From assembly GCA_964019135.1 (NCBI GenBank), contig OZ025250.1, positions 52,947,357-53,011,356 on the forward strand: a DNA stretch of 64,000 nucleotides, read 5' to 3'. The notes beneath the pieces were generated by a model. That model had not been told where the DNA came from. It saw only the letters and a list, made by a program, of their open reading frames with translations, and ran no database searches. The position numbers and the translations under genes were made by a program. Shown piece by piece: positions 38,201 through 50,200 of the stretch (its first letter is position 1; each line of letters begins with the position of its first letter). The DNA comes from Arenicola marina. Its lineage: Eukaryota; Annelida; Polychaeta; Arenicolidae.

Positions 38201-41200
38201 TCCGACAGATTTGCGCCTTGCTCATAGATTTGTTGCCACCCAGGCAGTGAGGCGCCGGTGTTCACGCGTATCATGCTCTGCATATAGGACGTTTACTTAG
38301 CGACACGTGCATGGCCAGGAAGTTGTGTCAACTTATTTGACCCGCTGTGGCCACGAGCTTTTTTTTATATAAGGTTTTTATATATGTATATTTTTGAATG
38401 TATTTTCGAGTCCAGTTGTGTCTCTTTGTAACCCATTCCCTTTGCGAAAGGTGCAACATGTCTTAGGAATCCGATAATCCTTGCGACAGAAGACGCCATC
38501 ATTTTTTGGACCACTATAATATAGTATTAATAATTTATAGTATATTATAATAACAACACACATTGCCGTCGACTTTTTGCAAGCATTGGCTTCAGAGGGG
38601 TCTGGGAGTGGCGCCACGCGACGCAGGCATATTTGAAAAATTGACATTTGACATTGACCCCCAAATTCCGACACTGAGGATCTGAAAATTCGACATCGAC
38701 ATAGATTTTTGAAAAAAACGACACTGAAATTATCCAAAAAGCGACACGGAAGATCGTGAAAAATCGACACTGAGGCACTGGACACTTGACCCCCCCCCCC
38801 CCTCCCCCCCCTTTCAGACCCCTCTTAAGGGCCCTCCGAATAGTATATTGGCTAGCGCGCTCGGCTTCGTCAAGTGAACTCTGTCCGTGCGTTCACTGGC
38901 TGCCTGCATACTGTGCGAATCTATATCCTTGCAGCATAAATAGCCTCCTTCAAAAATATGTAACCCCCGGGACATGGCTCGTCTCTAGCCTGGCTCTTCC
39001 TTCACATTGTCGCCATATAAGCTCCATAGATTATAGTGTTCTTCATAAGCCAACCAACCAACCAGCCAAGCCTAGCTTCAGCATCGGATCTATATCGATG
39101 TTGTATTATCCTGGGACTTGACTTGGTCTGACAAAGACAGCTTAAAGCGCAAATTCATTCATTTATTTTGTGAAAAAGTAATAGGTTTACACATGTCATT
39201 ACTGATACGTGCTACGATTCGTACTGAAATTAATATTGCTACTATTGGAGTACAGCCGTCTTCGTGTCATATATTTTCCCACAATATCTTTCAAAGTCAT
39301 GTTTACCATACGTTTATGATAAATTTGTTTTCGGTTATTTATCTTCTGGCCGGCAACTCAATGTTTTAATTGTAGGTACAAAAGTAAATGTTACGAGATC
39401 TTAGTGTTCAAAGCGACACACAGGTAAAGTCCCCGATACCAATGGGCACCAATACAGAACAATGCGTCATTGGCCCCTCACAATAATAGTCCTGCCACCA
39501 TCTACATTGTCTCTGTGGAAATATCGGAACGACCAAAGCCATGACACATTTGTGACTCCCCCCCCCCCCCCCCGCCTAGCCCGTACCTCCCATATCCCCT
39601 ACCCGCTCTATCCACTACCCCCTATTCCTTACCCGCCTGCCCCCTGCCCCCTCCCACCTCCTCCCTTCCTCGCCCACTATGTAGATGTCACCCATATCGC
39701 CAAAGTGACTACGCACAATAGCTATTTGCTTGAAGAAACACCGTCTTTCTGGCTTCTAGTGTTGGCCCTTGGGCAAGTAACAGTCCAGCAAACCTGCGAG
39801 AGCAACAATATATCTATTGTGTGCGCTCGTTGACGCTGTGCGTCTACTATGTATATATATATGTCAGCTAACAGAGTTGTACGTTACGTACGTCGATGCA
39901 GCTGTGCGACTAAAAGGTGTCATACACACGTCAACAGTATTACTCCGCTGAATCGTTGAAGGTGTAACAAGGCATACATATTTAGTTCATTGTGGTAAGA
40001 TTTAGAATTTTTTGGAAGGGGAGATTACGGACAAAATATGGACAAAAGATGCCAGGTTAGGGATAATGAAATGGCAGAGAACGACAAGGAATCCCTATCA
40101 CCCTCTTGGTGCAAAGGAGTCAAAGAGACTGTCAGTGAGGCAGTGTGGAAACCACGACCCCTTCAGCGTCCAATACGGATAGTAGCGTGTATATACCTCC
40201 CCGAAAAAAACATGTTTCGGGTAAACGACGGCGTTCCGCTTATGCTTTAGACGACTTCGTAAATCGTAGTTCAGATTAATCCACTGTGAGGCGCCACTGC
40301 ATGTGCAATACATTCTGGGTATTGTTTTGGTTCTTGCGAGATTGCCAATAAATTTTATACATGCCTTGCCAATAACCTGAAAATATGGTATTGTTCTCCA
40401 TAGAAAAAATCCAAAGCCAAAGATAAAATATTTCCCAGAAGTCTTTGCACCAGTCACGCTTTTTCCAAGATGGCGTATAATTGCGAAGTCGTGTATGGGG
40501 TCGAGATCCTTCTTCTCCGCCCACTGAGCAAGCTCATTAATTATCACATCCAACAAATAGGTTTTAAAAATGACTGAGCATTAGTTTGCAGTTTATACCT
40601 CAACTTCTCGTCCACAGTTCTGTCAGCACTTAAATCACTAAGTGATGTGCCTGCTCCATGTTGAAGTCCCATGCGCTAAAGACCAAGAGCGTCATTCGAC
40701 ATTGACCCCTATATTTTGACACTGAGTATCTGAAAAAGTGACACCGGCACAGATTTTGGGGAAAAAAACGACACTGAGCTTATCCGAAAAGCGACACGGA
40801 ATGTCGTGAAATATCAACACTTGACATTGAATTCCTCCCTTCCAGACCCCTACGTATAAATCATAGGTATGTGGTGTTGAGAAATGTTGGTAGGGCGTTC
40901 AGTTTCTCATATTCGGGTTCGTGTCATAAGTGGCATGTGACAAAACCTGTTTATTAAATTGTCTGTCGTGAGAAGTAACCCCTCCGATTGTCTGAATTTG
41001 AAAAGCAGACTTGAGGTTTTGATGCGTGTATTGTAAAAAAAAAGGGGGGGGGGGGGGGGTGGGGGGGGAGGAGGTGATTGTATTTCCAACTTGGAAAAAA
41101 CCCCTCCAAGGTCTTCTTTTGACGGTGTCGCCATTCTAAACGCCGGGATATCCGTAAAATTGCAGCTATAGTGTGGGTATGAAGCCTGCTATTTAATGGT

Positions 41201-44200
41201 GTGATTGCTTCATATTTCCTGTGGGGTGGGAAAGGGGGAGGGTGGGGGTGGTTGCGGAAGGGAGGGGGGTTACGGGGATGGGGTGACGGGGAAAGGGTGA
41301 CAGAAGGGAGGGGGTGATGGGGAGGGGAGAAACGGGAGGAGGGGGGGTGATGGGGACGGTGGGGGGGGGGGGGGGTGGGTGGAGAGAGGCGACGGGGAGG
41401 AGGCGACGGGGAGGGGGGCGACGGGAGGGAGGGGTGACGGGGAGCGGGTTCAGCGGCTGTACCGGCCAGAAAAATTAAATTGAGCGATAATCATACCCGA
41501 AAGGCCATATATTGTTGTTGAGTTTCGCCACCAGGGGCGTGTCCGTTCTGGGCGTCGAGAGGGCAACAGTTGTGACGGGCGGAAAGGGACCGTGTCATAT
41601 CAATGTACCCGTAACACCCATTTTTATTCTCTCCTAAGTCCTTGAAAACTAAGTTTTTTGGTGTGGTGCTTTTGAGAGATGTTTCGCGGTCCAATGCTGC
41701 AGCAATGACCTTCTGATTTACTAAAGCAGGGACCAGTTTTCCTTCGGTCACGATACTAGAGAAGCGCGGGAAATAATATATAACGTGACACGCCAATGTG
41801 ACAGTATAGTGTGACACGGCAGCTTGACACAGCAGCGTGACACGGTATGCGGAGTAATGACTTCTGATGAACTGTTGGTGAATAAAAATATATGTAGCGC
41901 AATTACCAATCAGGGAAGTATATGACGAGTTAACCACAGAGACGGATGGGAACAGATTCCGGTCAAAACGTGCGTGCGCCAGAAGAAATAACACCTCACT
42001 TACCCCACCCCCAACCCACCCACCTTTTCCGCCGTCCGCGCCGGGCAGAATGAAGGGAGGGGATGGGAGGTGGGGGGTGGAGGGGGGGGGGGGGGGGTGG
42101 TAGTAGTAGGCATTGGGCGTTCATGGAAAAGGAATGTCTGTCGTATGTCGGTCTTACTCTCTATACTAAGTGACGCGTGATTTTTACTCACCACCCACGC
42201 TCTGGACGAAAGCCCCATCCCCCCGCCCCCACCCTCCTCCCCCCTCCCACCCCAATCCTTCCTTCTCCGGTACACCCCTCCACCCTCCCTCTCCCCTCCA
42301 CCGCCACTGTGGGTTCTGGGTCCTCACTGGACATGTTTACTCCCACCTTCATCTTCGCCACCCCCCCCCCGCCCCTCCCCTAACCCCTACCCTCCCCCCC
42401 ACGCCCCTCCCCTCACATCCCCACGATCCTTTCTCAAAGCGGGTTCAGTGAGCCGGTAACGGACCATGGCCGAGTGACCACGGCGAACAACATACCTCCT
42501 CCCCCCTCCCACTCACCCCTCCCACTCACCCCTTACCACTCACCCCTTACCACTCACCCCCTCGCCCCCTCCCCCCCCCCCATCCCACCATACACATACA
42601 CGCTCTGGATATACGGTGCAGCGGTCTCACCGCTCACCCCACCCCCCATCCACCATCACCACACCCCCACCGTACCCCCCCCTTCCACCCAATTCTCACA
42701 AACCCCACCCTACCGCCCCCCCCCCTCCTCCCCCACAATCCCACACAACCACCGTGGTCGATGAATAGACCACACGGTGCAGCACTCTCACCCACTCCGC
42801 TTGCCGTTGGTGGACATTGCGAGGCCCATAGCAGTCAAGGCAGGCACAAACATATATATGTATATATATATACAATATATATGTTTACAACACCCGGTTC
42901 CCTCATGTTTTTTTTCTTCCACGGCCTTGTCATGTAGTCAGTCAGTCAGTCACTCAGCCGACCAACCGACTCACTAGTCAATCATAACTCACTTTCTGAC
43001 TACCGTAAACTGTCCAGTGAGCGCGCCAGGGGAAATCCATCGCCGGCTGTGCCAGAGCCTATGATTGGACCACGTTATAGAACTGACTAGCACTGGTGGC
43101 TGCATGTGGCGTAAATCTGTTCAGCGAGGCGTCCACGATATATTCCCTGCCCAGCTGGCTGGGTTAGCGACGGTGGAGGCCACGACTCTCTCTGGATATA
43201 TATATATACCCACCCGCCTACCCCTCCCGCCGTCCATCCATGAACACTTGGATATATCGTCACATACTGTCCTCGCCAACCTGGGAGTGTATGTCTGTGT
43301 GTTTGTAGCTTAGGATTAACACCCGGACCACGTGGAATAGTAAGTATCATTAATGTGTTTGTAGCTTAGGATCAACCTCTGGACCTTCTGTGTTAGTAAG
43401 TATCATGGATGTGTAGGCCTCATATAATTGTGGTCAATCCGTTTTTGTATTGTGTAGTTATTCACTCTTTCCAACTTCACTAAAATGGGAATTTGCGGTG
43501 ATTAATTGTTGACGTCACGCCATTGGGGAGTAATTTTGACCAATAGCGTCGCGATATTAAAGCCTGCGTTACTATTTTTTTTTAAATCATATTCTCTCAC
43601 TTTACTTGACTGACGGACAACACTTGAACTGTGCCTGTTTGGTAGATTTAATTGTATTGGGTTAAATATTTATTTCAGTCCGCATACACCTGTATATCGT
43701 AGGGAAATACCATTGTTTTGTTTGGATATATATCTATTATGCGCTAAGCATGGGACATGTTAAAGCGACGTATTCACTGGATTTATAGCAAGTGGTTCAG
43801 TCAACCATAGATGTCGCATTTGTTGGCTAATTACCTGGCAACCAAAGGTCGTGATAACTCCAAAACTGTATCTGTACCCCTGTACATCTGCAACTCCTCC
43901 CTTTCCCTCCCTGACTACCCCCAACTACTTGGGCTGGTCTTGCAATGTTGAGGTGCTATGAAATAGCTACCCCTATAGGTTGGAGTTGCAGGAACCTCAA
44001 CACACTCACCAAATAGCTGTTATAAATACACGAGGGTATTGTTATGGACCAATTAAGTCGTATGCACAGATATATTTGGGATATGGATGTTATATATTGA
44101 CTAGAATAGAAGACACCTAAGTTGTGCCAACTTGTATTCGATCCCCATATATATTTCTTAACTCATAGTCTTATAAAATATTGAGATGCATTCGCCAAAA

Positions 44201-47200
44201 CCATCATTGTATATTAAACTAATAATAACACACATTCTGAGAAGAAATACCACAAGGTATGATTCAATTCCCCGTATATTCAGGGGCGGATTTGAATTTG
44301 CAAAGGGGGGGGGGGTGCTCTCTGAAAACTTGCCACTGGGAGGGGGGGTGCTCTCCAAAAACTTGTGACCGGGGTGCGGGGGTGTTCGGGAAAATCGACT
44401 TTTACAGTGTATGTTTAAGTTCCCAAGGGGGGGGGGGGAGTTGCAAGTTCCCCCCTAGATCCGCCCCAGACATCGATGTGCATTATATGACCATGGATGG
44501 CGCAGGAGGGAGGAGGCCGCATACGGTTTACCACCACCTTCACAGTGCGTATTATAGTTTGCATGCCGAGTTGACTTCGTTACATTGACGACAAATGCGG
44601 GCATCACAAGCAACATGACACATACTGATGATTGCTAGGAAAACTACCACCCTTATTGTGTATGTGGCGGGAGGGTGTAGGGGGCGGGGGGGGGTCCTGC
44701 AACTCGGTGATAGGACTCCGTGCAGCGATAAGCCGCTACTACCAGCGCCACCAAATGTTAGGAGAATGATCCCTGCGCTGAAGCTCGGCGGGGAACCAGC
44801 TGTCCGCAGCCTCTCGCTGTGGACTCGTGCCCTGCTTTGTTCCCCGTTTTAAGGGCTGCAGTCATATGGCGATGCCATAACGCAATGGCGTATATATTTG
44901 TGTTTTACTTAATCTAAAAACCACCGGTAAACAAGAGAGTATCTAAAGGCCAGGGCCAGTACTGATAACAGTTTATTAATAATAACATACTTTAAGTCAG
45001 TCCCGCCACAAAAAAGTGCACTTTCGTCGTAGCCGCACACCAGCTCGTGTCAGTATGTTATTCATAATCAAGGGCGGATCCAGGGGGGTGTCCAGGGGGT
45101 CAGGATCCCCCCCCCCCCTCTATCTGAGGCGGCGTGGACCAACCCCCACTCGCAAGTTTTCAGTGAACCACTATCGGACGTCAAAAAGTGGTGGAGCCCC
45201 CGGTCGCAATTTTGTTCAGAGTCCCCCCCCCCCCCCCCCCGGTCGCAAGTTTGGCTCCCCCCCTCCTTTTCAAATTCCTGGATCCGCTCCTGATAATTCA
45301 AGGGTCCATTCAAAATGATATTCGGATTGGTAAACCATACTTAGTGCTACGCAAGTCGACGTTACGCTAAGTAGCACTGAACGAGGAATTTGCCACATGG
45401 AAAATGCGTTTTTTGTGCATCATTAGCATAATTGGCCTGCCCTGGAGTCGCAGTAAAGCATGTTATGGAATGTTAAAAACAATAGTTTTTCGAATTTGTT
45501 ATTACAGCCACTGTTGCCCCCGACTTGTGGAGTTTTGAAGATTCTCACGTGCGTTTTTTACGAACAACGGGGAATACACTAATGAAAAAGAGAGAAATAG
45601 ACTAATCACTCACATTGGGTAAAGCAATACGTGCAGCTGTTGCTGAAACAGCCACAAGTGGTTACAGTTTTATGGGAAACTTGTGCGTCTAAAGTTGCAA
45701 ACATAGATTCCTACTACACTGTGTCACAGTGGTGTCCATTCTGGCCTTCAATGTGGATATCACGTGACCTCGAGTTGCGAGCATTGGTGAAGGACTCAGG
45801 AAGGAGAATGGGGGTCTGGGGTGTGGGGTGTGTGTATGTGTGTGTGTGTGGGGGGGGGGGGGTGACAGTTTGTCACTGACTTATGTGACCGCTTTAGGTC
45901 AACTTATGCTCGTCTTGGTAGACAAACCCCACCCCACCCCGGCAAACCCTCTCGCCCCGCCCCACCCCAAAACGGCACACCCTCCCGCCCCACCCCAAAA
46001 CAGCACACCCTCCCGCCCCACCCCACCGCACCCCGGCACACCCTCCCGCCCCACCCCAACCCCCTACCCCGCGCCAGTATATATGTGAGTATCTCTACCG
46101 AGAAGGCTCTAATGGACTTCTAAGGGTATGTGAATGGTCTTGAAAAAGAACAATTCCAACCTATTTAGTGCAGAAAAAGACTTGCAATAAATTACCCTGC
46201 TGGACAATAGAAATGGGACCTCAAGGTCATTCAATGTCACGGGTCGGTGGGGTGTGGTCGAGTGGCAAGTAGAGAGGAGGTTTTTTTTGGGGTTTTTTTG
46301 GGTGGGGGGTGGGGTCGCAGGTAAGCAATGTAATGTACTTACCGGCATTACATTGCTAACAGCACCACATACGTTCTCAACTGATGACATGGGCTGGACT
46401 CCGTGTTGCGAAGATGCGGGCTTTCTATATATATAATATATGCACCTAGACATGTATAGGCTAGGCAGACCGCGGGCTGTAGCAGCGTACAGGTTATAAA
46501 GATGACAGATGTTTGTTAGTTTTGAGTGATGGGTTGTCTGCTTGCTACAGCTAAGAGGAGCAGGTTGGGGCAGTTGCTCAAGGACATTTACCTCTCGCTC
46601 TCTGTACTTGCTCCTCAAGCAAAAATAGGTACACCCCAGTGTTTCTGTCGCTCCAGTGCTGTTGTGGAAGGTGTGGTTATCCTGCCTTTGGATACAGCAA
46701 GTTGTTTTTTTACAGCCTTCTTGCTTAGATCGTTATCGTTGTTCGCTTGCTCAAGTGCGTCCTAAATATACCACCAACCAATCTGATCGGACGTTTTTCT
46801 TTTAAAATATGACAAAATAGTTGTTGCCACCTGTAAATCGAAAAGCAAAATCGAAGGTAAAAAACCCTACGATGGACAGTCAAATGTCCCACCGACTGAG
46901 CTAACTGGCTTCATATGGAATGATCGCGTGCGAGTGCGCATGGCTTTGAACTCTAGGGGTCCAGTGTCCAATGTCGATTTTTCAAAATTCTCAGTGTCGA
47001 ATTTTCAGGACGTTCCGTGTCGCTTTTTGGCTAAGTTCTGTGTCGTTTTTCAAAAAATCTGTGTCGATGTCGCTTTTTCAGATCATCAGTGTCGGAATTT
47101 GGGGGTCAATGTCGAATGTTGATTTTTCAAATATGCCTTCCTCGCGTGTCGCCATTTGCCCCTTCCAGACCCCTTATAATAGAGGCTACGTGATATCGGC

Positions 47201-50200
47201 CGGGTGGACGAGATTCTCGCGAGACGTAAATCTCCGGATCCTATTTCCCTACAGCTGTGTGGCGCAGCGGCGTCCACCGTGTGATGTGTCGGGGGGGGGG
47301 GGGTAGGTGGACGACGTCGACCTTGTCTTGACCTTGAAGGGGGACGCGCCACGCGGGCGTCTGTAGACAGCCTTTATATTTGCTCAGAAATACCGGCAAT
47401 GGGTCACCAGGTGTGGGGGGTAAGAGGGCTGGGGGGGGGGGGGGTATGGTTTCGCTTGTAAACATCAGGATGAGAGGGTGTGGGGGATGTCAACTCGGGG
47501 GAAGGATGGCAGCTTCCTGACACACAGACAGACACACGGTCTGCAATGTCCGACAGACGTGCAGGAATGGTTGGCAGAGGAGGGAGCGCTCGGCGTGTGT
47601 TGGCAGAACTACGGCGACATTGTCTCCGCTAGCCCCACCCCCCTCCGCCCCTTCTCCTTTCCCCTCCCTCCCCCTTCCCCCCTACCTCCGCCCTCCCCCC
47701 CCCCCCCCTTCACCCTCCTGCCCCCATTCCCACACCCCACCCCCCCTCTTCCACCAACTCGTCATCATCAAAGAACGCTGCACTCGAAACTAAACATGGA
47801 TAACAATGTGAACTGGTTTATGTCGTCTGGCTGGGGGGTGGGTGTATGTGTACCTCCGGGTGGTGATGGGAGCGTGGGCTTGGGTGGACCGGGGGGGGGG
47901 GGGGCAGGCTATGTGGGGAGAGTGTGAGGCCCTGATTTAGACGTTGACACGGTCTATCGACATCAAAGGTTGCCATGGAGACCGGACCGTGAGAGATAGG
48001 TAGTGATCCTCATAGCTAGCCCCATGTGTGTGGTGGTTTGTTCTTATTGGTCAGGATGTTACCCGCATGGCGCCACAGTTATAGAAAACACAATCATTAC
48101 CACAACTAACGCTGAGGCTTGTTAACTAAGGCGATTGCTGTGTGTTCATTCAACTCCGCCTCATTGTCCAGGGAGATATCCTGGCCAAACTTTAAACTAA
48201 AGAATTCTTTGCACTTTGTGATGTCGATTACTTTAAAACGTATTCGAATGTATGAAATATACAAATCAAAAACGCATTCGAGAAATATGTCATAGCCTGT
48301 TTCGTGAATAAATGTAATAGCGCTCTAGGTATTTTATGGATCCTTCGACAAATCTGTGGCCGCCCGTCATGTCCACACGATCATGAAAATGGCTGGAGAT
48401 TGATGTGGGGCCAATAACATTGCCTAACGCCACAGTAACTCGCGCTGTTGGTATATTATCCGGTATTAGCTGGTATGAATTTATCCGGAACCCGGAAGCC
48501 ATTCTGGCATAAAGGCTCTTAGCCAGCGTGATGTTTTCATTGCATTTCAGCATCATTTTCGTATGGCGGCTAAATTTCTTGCTCACATGTCATCAATATT
48601 CAAATGCAACTTGATTTTGTCATAACACAAAATCTTGAATTTGTCGACGCTCGTGGCGTAAAAGAGAGAATGTTGACTTATACAGCGGAATATACGGTAC
48701 TTCTATAAATGCCGGAAGGTCTTTTATTATTATTTTTTTTTTTTTTTTTTTTTTTTTGGAGGTGGGGGGGGGGGGGTATTAAGAGATCACGACATTGTGC
48801 ATTTGTAGCCCTGGTGTGCAGGAAAACGACCTAAAACATTATACATTTTTAACATCAAAAAGCATTTAATTTAATTTCTGCGTGTGTTTGTTTGCAGGGT
48901 ACGAGCTCGGTGACCTTCAGGATGGCGAGGATGACCGCATCCTGCTAGTGCACTCCAACCTGCCCATCAGCACGTCCGAGGTCCTGGGCGTCCCGACCCT
49001 CATGAGCAGGATGCTGGAGGCCGAGGAGCTCGACTTCAGCTTCGGCCAGACGGACTCCCTGACGCACCGCCTAAACATCCTGCTCCAGGAGTACACCGAT
49101 GGCTTCGCCGTCCCCAAAGAGCTGGTCCAGAACGCCGACGACGCTGGCGCCACCGTGGTGAAGATTCTCTACGACGAGCGGCAGAACAACGACGCGCGCA
49201 TGTGTTTGATTGACGAGGGGATGCGCGAGTGCCAGGGCCCCGCCATCTGGGCTTACAACGACGCGGTGTTCAGCGATGAGGATTTCGAGAATATCACCAA
49301 GCTGAGCGGCGCCACGAAGGAGGCGCAGACGGATAAAATCGGGCGGTTCGGTCTCGGGTTCAACGCGGTGTATAATCTGACGGATGTGCCGAGCTTCGTC
49401 AGCAGGCACAGCATCGTTATTTTTGACCCGCACACGACGCATCTCGGGAAGAGTATTAAGAATAAATCGAAACCGGGGATCAAGATTGACATGCGCAAAC
49501 ACCGCCGGAAGTTACGTCGGCTGGGGAATCAGTTCAAGCCGTATCACGACGTCTTCGGGTGCGACCTCCGCGCGGAAGCCAAGGACGAGGCGTTTCCGGC
49601 GACGCTCTTCCGGTTTCCGCTGAGGACGAAGGCTCAGGCCATCAACAGTGAGATTTGCCAGCGTCACTATGACGACGCCGAGGTGAAGGCCTTGCTCAAT
49701 CTCCTCGTCAGGGGCGCTGATTCTCTGTTGCTGTTCACGCAGAATGTGGTCAAGCTGGCGGTGTACCACCTACCGGCGCACTCCCGACAGCCACGGGACG
49801 CCGTGGAGATCTTCTCGGTGGAGAAATCCCCCGTCCGGATCCTTCGGGAGCTGCGTCCCGCCCCGCAGCTGCCGCCCAACGCCCTGGAGCTCTCCGGAGA
49901 GATGCAGACCTACATCCGGGAGAGCCGCATCCTGCAGGCGTCCACCAAACTGCTCCAGACGATCCGCGAGATCGGGGACCTCAGCGAGCTGGAGCGGCCC
50001 AACTCGGCCATGATCAGCAAGGTGGACGCGACCTTGACCCAGTTTGGCGAGCGCCTCCTGCGCAGGCCAAAGTTCACCAAGTCGCTGACCTGGTTGATGT
50101 CGAGTGTGATGGGTCGCGGGGAGTCTCTGAGGATGGCGATTCCGGAAGATTGCCTGCTCCCGACGGCCTCCGTGGCGGTCCCGCTGGTGAAGGCCGGGGA

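Larger units (their letters stand above)
29633..48897 (+). other. SACS: Sacsin intron 5 (19.3 kb)
   Basis: It starts GTGAGT and ends TGTTTGTTTGCAG. It separates repeat region 1 from the giant exon carrying repeat regions 2 and 3. Contents: SINEs at 30488-30725, 30885-31045, 31070-31314, 35136-35389, 38835-39065 and 46840-46912; a CT-rich tract 31835-32330; a 21-bp array 33031-33354; MITEs at 34169 and 40250; an inverted repeat 34574-34927; CAGGGGCGGATC elements at 35836, 37688, 44281 and 45069; GACAC repeats at 38594, 40691 and 46954; promoter-like blocks at 36851-36951 and 43510-43562; and many poly-G/C tracts. No credible coding exon of a nested gene was seen on either strand. Confidence 0.75.

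Noticed and set aside
41491-41994. 167-codon minus-strand open frame, possible transposon protein
   Set aside because: No transposase, integrase or reverse-transcriptase motif is visible.
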